Source: Nitrospirota bacterium (GTDB taxonomy: Bacteria > Nitrospirota > Thermodesulfovibrionia > Thermodesulfovibrionales > JdFR-85). Taken from it: a stretch of 5,030 nucleotides of DNA. Shown here piece by piece: positions 1 to 5,030 of the stretch. Position 1 is the stretch's first letter, and each line of letters starts with the position of its first letter. A program made the translations under genes and the position numbers. Under the pieces are notes generated by a model. That model saw nothing but the letters and a program-made list of their open reading frames with translations, made no database searches and had not been told where the DNA came from. The DNA lies in contig JAADHP010000285.1 of assembly GCA_013151785.1 (NCBI GenBank), positions 1 to 5,030 on the forward strand, given 5' to 3'.

Positions 1-1007
1 CAAAATGTAAATGTTCAGAATATTATGCGGAGCAGAATCTACACGATTATAAGATTTACGTAAATGATCAGATTAATCTTTTTAAATCTTTTGAGAAGGA
101 ATGGACAGTAAAACTTGAACTGATAGCAAGATACTGGAAAAACAAGATTGATGCATTAAATACGATCTATAGACATACAAAACGCTATAATCTTCAGTTC
201 CTTTGGCCTGACCTGTCATGGAGTATTCTTGAAGAACACTATAGAAATATATATGAGTTCCAAACCTACAACATTGATAGGTTCATGGAAGGATTAAGAG
301 AGAGAAAAACTAACGTTCTGTCCACACAACAACAATGCATAGCAATTGGACAGGCTTTAAATGAATACCGGGAGGAGTTCGTGAGAAAGGAATTAGCAAA
401 GGGTATACGATGTGCACCGGTAATAGGCAATACAACCACCATCAATCTGCCTTTTTTTAAAATGCAGGTTTTCATATCCACAGGATCACGAGATTTAATG
501 GCTATCAAAACAGAGGCGAATTTTCCGTTTCTGTCAGGTGAACACTGGTGGGTCTCAAAATCAGGTTCAGAATCAAGCGGTGGCAAAGTCGGTATCGGGT
601 TGGGGCCTGTATCTGGTGAGGTGTGGGGTGATAAAGGCGGAGATTGGGGTGCTGCCGGTTCAATAGATTTCATTGCTGTTGTGAGTCCCTTGGGGAAATT
701 ACCTGCGTTCGGAAAGTCACTTGGTGGAATTACAGGAGAGGCTACAGGCAAAGCAGCCGAAAAGATTATCGGTAAGTCCATTAAGTCGGAGTTTAAATTT
801 GAGTGGAAGGTAGAGAAGGGAAAAGGCCTTTCGAAGGGGATTAATGTCAAATTTGAGCCAACCGTTGGGTATGAAAAGAAAAGCGGAGTTCCTCCACCAG
901 GATGGATTAGACTTCATAGCAGGGCCAGGGAGAAAGACCAGTGGCCGAGAATAAATATAGGCGAACCTATACCAAAACTACCAAAACTTCCTAAGATGTG
1001 TCCATGA
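1..1007 (+). CDS. Uncharacterised protein, C-terminal part (5' end outside window); helical region plus glycine-rich C-terminus
   Basis: I do not recognise this family. The frame is open from base 3 with no stop until TGA at 1005-1007, giving at least 334 residues. The ATG at 285 is therefore an internal methionine, not the start: the 94 codons before it read as ordinary protein. The visible N-terminal part opens with a Cys-x-Cys pair (KCKCSEYYAEQ) and then looks helical, rich in Tyr, Trp, Lys and Glu, to about residue 135. A mixed segment follows, then a glycine-rich stretch (about residues 191-225, bases 573-677) with alternating hydrophobic positions suggestive of beta strands. Next comes a segment with Gly every 3-4 residues (about 231-258) resembling a glycine zipper, then charged strand-like sequence and a Pro/Lys tail (PIPKLPKLPKMCP). 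No transmembrane helix is evident. The next gene starts 56 bases downstream, so co-transcription is plausible. Long-effector or toxin-like proteins can have similar C-termini, but no catalytic motif is visible. The reading frame is firm; the function is unknown. Confidence 0.8.
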   Translation, partial: KCKCSEYYAEQNLHDYKIYVNDQINLFKSFEKEWTVKLELIARYWKNKIDALNTIYRHTKRYNLQFLWPDLSWSILEEHYRNIYEFQTYNIDRFMEGLRERKTNVLSTQQQCIAIGQALNEYREEFVRKELAKGIRCAPVIGNTTTINLPFFKMQVFISTGSRDLMAIKTEANFPFLSGEHWWVSKSGSESSGGKVGIGLGPVSGEVWGDKGGDWGAAGSIDFIAVVSPLGKLPAFGKSLGGITGEATGKAAEKIIGKSIKSEFKFEWKVEKGKGLSKGINVKFEPTVGYEKKSGVPPPGWIRLHSRAREKDQWPRINIGEPIPKLPKLPKMCP

Positions 1008-1048
1008 TAAGGTATAAACGGCAAAAGATACTCCTGAACGAATAAAAT

Positions 1049-1053
1049 GGAGG
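1049..1053 (+). promoter_or_regulatory. Ribosome binding site of the 1064 gene
   Basis: GGAGG lies 10 bases before the ATG at 1064. It supports this start, because no other in-frame ATG lies between the upstream TAA (1043-1045) and 1064. Confidence 0.6.
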
Positions 1054-1063
1054 CAACTGGAAA

Positions 1064-1798
1064 ATGAGATTTGAAGAGGCTGCTTCATCGCCTGAGGGAT
1101 TCATCGACTACATATACAGTCTTGACCATTCTTATGAAGATGAAATAGTCCAGTGCTGGCGTATTGATGAGAAATATATAAATATCCTGAAGGATTTTCC
1201 AGCAGAGGAGGTCCTGTCTGCATTCTCCAGAACTCTGGAGAGGACAAAAAGCAGGAGGATGATAGACCTGATCTTTGAATTGTGTGCAAGGGTTCTTGGT
1301 AAAAAGGGGGCAGATTTTGTTCGTGCCAGATGGGACAGGTACCATAAAGATCACTTCTCTTACGGGCTTTCGCTTGCTGCCTTCAGGTGCCTGCCCCATG
1401 AAGAGGGATTCAGACTGATTGCTGATGCCCTTGCTAAAATGGAATGCAGTGAGTTGTCACGCTATCGGTCATGCCTGATCTGGTTCAAGACAAGCTGGGC
1501 TCTGGACTGGATAGAAGAAAATATAAGAACTCCTGTTGATTTTGTATGGGGTGCGATAGCTGCAGAATCCCGATTCAACTGGCATAGAGCCAGAAAGTGG
1601 CTTGACAGCGGACGTCCTCTGAGTATTGTAGCCCTGGATGCACTCTCCCTATGTTTGCAAAGGAGGAGTATGGGTAAAAGGCATGACTTCAGGATGCCAG
1701 ATATCGACGAACTCGTATCAACCCTGAGAAATTACCTGAAGCACGACGATACCCCGGGGATCCGTGAACGTATATCTTACATAATATCACTTGTCTGA
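1064..1798 (+). CDS. Uncharacterised 244-residue helical protein, possibly HEAT-like
   Basis: I do not recognise this family. The product has no signal peptide or transmembrane segment and is expected to be cytosolic. Its composition suggests an all-helical fold: successive amphipathic helices of 12-18 residues separated by short loops. Examples are around residues 48-79, 85-93 (FVRARWDRY), 100-127, 137-154 (CLIWFKTSWALDWIEENI) and 158-197, and a final helical part lies near 213-244. The spacing and the Ala/Leu-rich helix ends are reminiscent of HEAT/ARM-type helical repeats, but no repeat unit is clear enough to call. Aromatic residues are frequent (many Trp, Phe and Tyr) and seven Cys are scattered without a metal-site pattern. 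The gene follows the upstream gene by 56 bases and could be co-transcribed with it. A role as binding or protective partner of that product is only inference from adjacency. An AT-rich inverted repeat 20 bases past the stop may end this unit. Confidence 0.8.
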   Translation: MRFEEAASSPEGFIDYIYSLDHSYEDEIVQCWRIDEKYINILKDFPAEEVLSAFSRTLERTKSRRMIDLIFELCARVLGKKGADFVRARWDRYHKDHFSYGLSLAAFRCLPHEEGFRLIADALAKMECSELSRYRSCLIWFKTSWALDWIEENIRTPVDFVWGAIAAESRFNWHRARKWLDSGRPLSIVALDALSLCLQRRSMGKRHDFRMPDIDELVSTLRNYLKHDDTPGIRERISYIISLV

Positions 1799-1817
1799 CG
1801 GACAGAGTATACCAGGG

Positions 1818-1842
1818 AAATTCATCAGATTTATGAATTTTT
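1818..1842 (+). terminator. Possible weak terminator or AT-rich hairpin after the 1064-1798 gene
   Basis: AAATTCAT (1818-1825) and ATGAATTT (1833-1840) form a perfect 8-bp inverted repeat around a 7-base loop, and the T run continues to 1842. Position and shape fit a Rho-independent terminator. However, only one pair is G-C and the T run is partly inside the stem, so it could equally be a regulatory dyad or chance. Confidence 0.3.
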
Positions 1843-1918
1843 ACGCATGAAAGGAGGAAAGCACAGGTGAATTGAAAAAACGTCTTATCTCTTCCAGGAC
1901 ATCAAAAATTTAATATGA

Positions 1919-1925
1919 AAGGAGA
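1919..1925 (+). promoter_or_regulatory. Strong ribosome binding site of the 1931 gene
   Basis: AAGGAGA lies 5 bases before the ATG at 1931, near-ideal spacing. Together with the signal peptide that starts right at this ATG, it fixes the start. Confidence 0.75.
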
Positions 1926-1930
1926 TCAAA

Positions 1931-2257
1931 ATGAGAAAGAAAATTTACTGCATTACTTTTGCCGCTCTGTTATTGGCTGTGATGTATGGTTCCATGGTTT
2001 TTGCAGCAGACACTTCTTCTGGTTTTGTATTCAACGCAAAGAGGGCTTCGATAAGTTCAATGCTGTCAAATAACGTGGACAAAAGCGTAACGGTGGTTCT
2101 TGACTCAGGAGCAAAACTGAGCGGCAGAATAGTGGATATCAAAGGAGAGATTGTCTATTTAAGTGACGAAAGAATGAGGGGAAGAACCAACAATCATGTG
2201 CTTATTCGTATGAACAGCATTGATGCTCTGATATTTGATGCATCGGAGTTCAGATGA
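1931..2257 (+). CDS. Small exported protein with Sm/LSm-like domain
   Basis: This 108-residue protein begins with a clear Sec signal peptide: basic start (MRKK), hydrophobic core to about residue 20, and cleavage expected after VFA at residue 25. The mature protein is therefore about 83 residues, in the periplasm or secreted. Residues 52-102 follow the pattern of an Sm/LSm-type five-strand barrel: a strand ending in a turn (SVTVVLDSGAKL), then SGRIVDIKGEIVYLS, a basic loop (DERMRGRTNNH), then VLIRMNSIDALIF. In Sm and Hfq proteins the equivalent part reads hydrophobic-x-L-x-x-G-x-x-hydrophobic-x-G, followed by a strand pair and a final Ile-containing strand. Here Gly60 and Gly65 sit at the matching places. 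The fold call rests on pattern alone. An exported Sm-like domain is unlikely to act as an RNA chaperone; a structural or assembly role is more plausible. The lipoprotein-serpin gene follows after 53 bases and may share a transcript. Confidence 0.8.
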   Translation: MRKKIYCITFAALLLAVMYGSMVFAADTSSGFVFNAKRASISSMLSNNVDKSVTVVLDSGAKLSGRIVDIKGEIVYLSDERMRGRTNNHVLIRMNSIDALIFDASEFR

Positions 2258-2299
2258 TGTTGTATGGATCAGTTATGCTGCAAGTCAAAAGGACCTTAG

Positions 2300-2310
2300 A
2301 ATAGGCTATT
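2300..2310 (+). repeat. Small palindrome touching the serpin start codon
   Basis: AATAG-G-CTATT is a perfect 5+1+5 dyad ending one base before the ATG at 2311. A one-base loop rules out an RNA hairpin, so if meaningful it would be a protein-binding dyad; chance is quite possible at this length. The sequence also stands where a ribosome binding site should be. Confidence 0.25.
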
Positions 2311-4008
2311 ATGAAAAGTCTTTCTCATCATATAAGGTTATTTAAATTCTGCCTGATGTGGGGAATAGTTTTTATTCTGGCTGGGTGCTATGAATCTCCT
2401 GTACCGCTCTCATCAAGCATAAATTCCATTATTGATATGGATCTTGTTGGCAGATGGAAAGGCATGGATACCGGGGATGATGTAATAGTGGATATGATGG
2501 TCATGAAATTCAATGAAAGAGAATACTATGTCAGGCATCAGGTAAAGGAGAAAAGGCATGATGGTCGCTTTGTTACTGTGGAGACAATAAGACTAAGAGC
2601 ATACATTGTCAAGGTCTCAGGAGTGCCTTTCATTAATGTCCAGTATATAAATCCAGGAGAAAAAAGGATTTACATGTTCTTCAGGTATTCCCTCTCCAGG
2701 GATGGCATACTGACATTGAAGATAGTTAGCGACGACTTTATCAAAACGAAATTCAAGACATCGAAAGAACTTTACAGGTTCATCAGTAAAAATGTGGATA
2801 ATAAAAAGCTCTATGGAAAGCAGGTAAGATATGTAAAGGTTTCTGACCTTGATTTTGCTGATGCAGATAGTGCATTGCAGACAGTAGTAAAAGGCAACAA
2901 TGCCTTTGCCTTTGACCTGTACCAGAAACTCAAAGATGAAAAGGGGAACATCTTTTTTTCACCCTACAGCATCTCCACTGCACTTGCAATGATTTACGCC
3001 GGCTCAAGAGGACTCACAGAGGAAGAGATGGCGAAGGTCCTGCACCTTTCTCTGAAAGATAAACATCTACTACATTCATCCTTTTCAAAACTACAGTCAG
3101 AACTGCTTGCCATTCAGGATAAGGGCCGTGTGAGGATCAACATGGCCAACTCATTATGGGTTCAGGAAGGGTATCATTTTCAGGATACTTTCATAGGGCT
3201 GATCGGTAAATACTATGGTGCCGGATTGAATTATGTGGACTTTGCAACAAAGACCGAGACCGCACGGAAGACTATAAACAGGTGGGTGGCTGAGAGAACA
3301 GGGTGGAAGATCAGAGAACTGATCAAGCCTGGCATGATCGATTCATCTACAAATTCGGTTCTCTGTAATGCAATCTATTTCAAAGGAGACTGGTTGAGGC
3401 GATTCGATAAAGAAGAAACAAGGGATGCTGATTTCCATATCTCTGCTGACAGGACCGTCAAGGTTCCAATGATGAACCAGAAGTCAGGATTTAAATTTAA
3501 GGACTTCGGCGACTTCAGTGCTATAGAATTACCGTATGAAGGAGATGACCTTTCCATGATTATCTTTCTGCCTGAAGAGATCAATGGCCTGGCAGGGCTT
3601 GAAAGAAATCTGACAGCTGACAATGTTAAAAACTGGATAGATGAACTCTACAGTTCATACGAGTCAGAGGTACTGTTGAGTCTACCCAGATTTAAAACCA
3701 CATACGAGTTTAAACTTTCTGATCTTCTTGCTCAGATGGGTATGCCCCATGCCTTTAAAGACTCTGACTTTTCAGGAATAACCGTCAGGAAGGATTTTTT
3801 CATAAACCAGATTGTTCACAGTGCATTTATAGACATTAATGAAGAAGGCACGGAGGCCGCTGCTGCAATGGCAATCAGCACACTCAGGGGAGGAGGTATA
3901 AGTATGCCGAAGACGTTCCGGGCAGATCACCCCTTTGTATTCCTGATACGCGAAAATCAGACCGGTAGCATCTTATTTATTGGCAGGATTATTAATCCAG
4001 CAAAATGA
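2311..4008 (+). CDS. Serpin-family protease inhibitor, lipoprotein with extra N-terminal domain
   Basis: The product is a suicide inhibitor of serine or cysteine proteases: the protease cuts an exposed loop and is trapped as the loop inserts into a beta sheet. Residues 1-26 are a lipoprotein signal ending in the lipobox LAGC, with lipidation at Cys26. The next residue is Tyr, not Asp, which in enterobacterial terms favours the outer membrane. Residues about 44-180 form an extra domain (DLVGRWKG, then alternating strands) that looks like a lipocalin-like beta barrel; this is my inference. Residues about 188-565 are a full-length serpin core. Visible landmarks are the shutter motif FFSPYSISTALAM (215-227), NAIYFKGDW (353-361), the hinge EEGTEAAAA (511-519) and the C-terminal signature FRADHPFVFLI (536-546), then GRIINP (558-563). 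The hinge has Thr at P14 and small residues at P12-P9, as in inhibitory serpins. The loop continues as MAISTLRGGGISM (520-532), with Arg526 or Gly527 the likely P1. An in-frame TAG at 2302-2304 and the signal peptide support ATG 2311, although no good ribosome binding site precedes it. Confidence 0.96.
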   Translation: MKSLSHHIRLFKFCLMWGIVFILAGCYESPVPLSSSINSIIDMDLVGRWKGMDTGDDVIVDMMVMKFNEREYYVRHQVKEKRHDGRFVTVETIRLRAYIVKVSGVPFINVQYINPGEKRIYMFFRYSLSRDGILTLKIVSDDFIKTKFKTSKELYRFISKNVDNKKLYGKQVRYVKVSDLDFADADSALQTVVKGNNAFAFDLYQKLKDEKGNIFFSPYSISTALAMIYAGSRGLTEEEMAKVLHLSLKDKHLLHSSFSKLQSELLAIQDKGRVRINMANSLWVQEGYHFQDTFIGLIGKYYGAGLNYVDFATKTETARKTINRWVAERTGWKIRELIKPGMIDSSTNSVLCNAIYFKGDWLRRFDKEETRDADFHISADRTVKVPMMNQKSGFKFKDFGDFSAIELPYEGDDLSMIIFLPEEINGLAGLERNLTADNVKNWIDELYSSYESEVLLSLPRFKTTYEFKLSDLLAQMGMPHAFKDSDFSGITVRKDFFINQIVHSAFIDINEEGTEAAAAMAISTLRGGGISMPKTFRADHPFVFLIRENQTGSILFIGRIINPAK

Positions 4009-5030
4009 AGGAAGAAGCGAAAAAGACATCAACATTAATATTTCTGATTTTTCCCTGTATCGTTTTAATTTTAATATTTAATAGTGCAGGAGGAGCCATG
4101 AAACCTGCAAACTGGCATGATGTGGAAAGGACCATAGAGAAGATATCAAAAATCATAGGGTCTGATTTAAGAGAAGCCGAACATATTCTGAATGGCAATC
4201 TGACGCCGGTAAAAGAAACAGATAACAGATTCATCCTTGATAATCCAGACAGTGCCTTCAATGGTGTTCAGATAATTGTAGATGATAAAAAGAGAGTTGA
4301 ATTTATATTTATTCCTGTTTCAGACGAAGAGGGAGTTCTTGCCTCCAGCCTGCCCGATCTCGGGAAGCCTGTAGATATTGATATTGTATCGCCTCCTGTT
4401 GTTGGAGAGGGAGACACACCTGAATGGACACACAAATATAGTGAATGCTATCTTCTTAATGGCAGAAAGGTCTGTTTTGGTTTCGAGGAACATGATAACA
4501 CTAAGCAACTGGTGGCTATCAGTATCGAATCTCACAAAAAAATAAAGACCCCTGAAGAAGCATATAAATACCTTCTAAAGAAAAAAGGATTTTTAGATGC
4601 TGGTGATGTTGAAGGAGGCTGTGAAGCACCAGAGGAGTTCCCCGGACTGTTCCTTTGTTCCATAACCTTCCTTGCCGAAGACCCGGCAGGAGTCACATCC
4701 TATATCGTCACTGCTGATGGAGAGATTTACTACCCCCATCTCTGGTTCGGTGAGTATAACTTTGATCATCTGCTCAAGAAGATCGAGACACTAAACATTT
4801 TTCCAAAATCTGAGGAACAGGCTTTGAAGATGGCAATTCAATTAATAAGGCTGAGGGATCCTGGAGACCTTATAATCAGCGATGCTTCTGAAGCCCTGCG
4901 GCTTAAAAAACTTTCTCCCGATGCCAAAGGCCCGGAACCTGCCGCTCCACAGGTTATCAAAAAAGAGGATTATTACGAGATCATCATATATACATTTATC
5001 CAGCTACCGCATTCTCCCGGTATTATGGTA
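4005..5030 (+). CDS. Exported protein of unknown function, 3' end outside window, overlapping the serpin gene
   Basis: ATG 4005 overlaps the serpin TGA in an ATGA junction, and the frame stays open for all 342 codons to the window edge, so the gene is 3'-truncated. Residues 10-26 are strongly hydrophobic after a charged start (MKEEAKK), either an uncleaved anchor or a signal peptide cut near SAGGA (residues 27-31). The rest would lie outside the cytoplasm. It begins with a helical segment (about 36-64) and then becomes a mixed alpha/beta protein with a PEW-x3-Y motif (139-145). Four cysteines, Cys148/Cys157 and Cys206/Cys218, could form disulfides in the periplasm. Near 268-284 a helix (KSEEQALKMAIQLIRLR) is followed by a Pro-rich linker (304-316) and another strand region. 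I do not recognise the family. An alternative start at ATG 4098 has a better ribosome binding site but would remove the hydrophobic segment. The overlap implies co-translation with the serpin and a related envelope role. Confidence 0.85.
   Translation, partial: MKEEAKKTSTLIFLIFPCIVLILIFNSAGGAMKPANWHDVERTIEKISKIIGSDLREAEHILNGNLTPVKETDNRFILDNPDSAFNGVQIIVDDKKRVEFIFIPVSDEEGVLASSLPDLGKPVDIDIVSPPVVGEGDTPEWTHKYSECYLLNGRKVCFGFEEHDNTKQLVAISIESHKKIKTPEEAYKYLLKKKGFLDAGDVEGGCEAPEEFPGLFLCSITFLAEDPAGVTSYIVTADGEIYYPHLWFGEYNFDHLLKKIETLNIFPKSEEQALKMAIQLIRLRDPGDLIISDASEALRLKKLSPDAKGPEPAAPQVIKKEDYYEIIIYTFIQLPHSPGIMV
4088..4093 (+). promoter_or_regulatory. Internal Shine-Dalgarno-like AGGAGG before alternative ATG 4098
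   Basis: AGGAGG sits 4 bases before an in-frame ATG (4098) inside the overlapping gene. If used, it would make a form lacking the N-terminal hydrophobic segment. The sequence also encodes AGGA at the likely signal cleavage region, so it may be coincidental. It matters because automated start calling could prefer it. Confidence 0.35.

Larger units (their letters stand above)
1799..1930 (+). other. Intergenic gap with two similar Shine-Dalgarno-like blocks
   Basis: This 132-base gap separates the first two genes from the exported-protein block and is the likeliest place for a promoter of the latter, although I cannot point to a convincing -35/-10 pair. It holds the inverted repeat at 1818-1840 and the sequence ATGAAAGGAG twice (1847-1856 and 1915-1924). 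The second copy contains the ribosome binding site of the 1931 gene. The first has a strong AAGGAGG (1851-1857) but leads to no long frame. From GTG 1867 the frame stops after two codons. From TTG 1872 there is a 13-codon frame (MKKRLISSRTSKI) ending in TAA at 1911-1913. From ATG 1847 there are seven codons. The first block may be a leader minicistron or the decayed start of a lost gene. Confidence 0.4.

Noticed and set aside
285..287. ATG 285 as the start of the first gene
   Set aside because: The same frame is open and protein-like back to base 3, with no ribosome binding site before 285, so the start lies outside the window.
266..850. A 194-codon frame on the minus strand
   Set aside because: It lies opposite the well-supported + strand gene, its product is Pro/Ser-rich as expected of an antisense shadow, and no ribosome binding site or family motif supports it.
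972..989. Tandem 9-base repeat CCAAAACTA/CCAAAACTT
   Set aside because: It simply encodes the repeated PKL in the Pro/Lys tail of the first protein, and two copies are too few to call a functional repeat.
1911..1916. TAATAT as a -10 promoter box for the 1931 gene
   Set aside because: No -35 element sits about 17 bases upstream, and transcription from it would begin inside the ribosome binding site at 1919-1925.
1931..2257. True Hfq-type RNA chaperone
   Set aside because: The protein carries a clear export signal, so at most the fold is shared; a cytoplasmic RNA role is unlikely.
3375..3623. Minus-strand frames inside the serpin gene and the overlapping downstream gene (also 3992-4261 and 4320-4535)
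   Set aside because: They are antisense to clearly coding sequence and show no motif, signal or ribosome binding site of their own.

Overview
The window looks like a stretch of bacterial chromosome, probably from a Gram-negative (diderm) organism. It is moderately AT-rich by eye and tightly packed, with all five genes on the + strand. Several starts carry AAGGAG-type ribosome binding sites, and the products include a lipobox lipoprotein and Sec-exported proteins. The style fits environmental lineages such as Nitrospirota or Desulfobacterota, but nothing here fixes the taxon. I see no tRNA, rRNA, CRISPR, insertion sequence or phage gene.

Layout. (1) Window start to 1007 is the 3' end of a gene whose start lies outside the window. 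Its product has a long helical N-terminal part and a glycine-rich C-terminal part of unknown function. (2) 1064-1798 encodes a 244-residue, probably all-helical cytosolic protein I do not recognise. (3) 1799-1930 is a non-coding gap with an AT-rich inverted repeat and two similar Shine-Dalgarno-like blocks. (4) 1931-2257 encodes a 108-residue exported protein whose mature part reads like an Sm/LSm-type small beta-barrel. (5) 2311-4008 encodes the one confidently identified product: a serpin (serine/cysteine protease inhibitor) made as a lipoprotein, with an extra N-terminal domain of about 150 residues before a complete serpin core. (6) 4005 to the window end is the 5' part of an exported protein of unknown function. 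Its ATG overlaps the serpin stop codon, and no stop codon is reached inside the window.

How the genes may work together. Genes 4 and 5 are almost certainly co-transcribed and translationally coupled (ATGA overlap). Gene 3 is 53 bases upstream and may belong to the same unit. All three products are predicted to act outside the cytoplasm, so the block 1931-5030 reads as a cell-envelope module built around a surface-anchored protease inhibitor. Genes 1 and 2 may form a separate pair; an effector/partner relationship is possible but unproven. The most unusual points are the lipoprotein-serpin fusion, the Leu-Arg-Gly-Gly-Gly sequence in its reactive loop, and the exported Sm-like protein.
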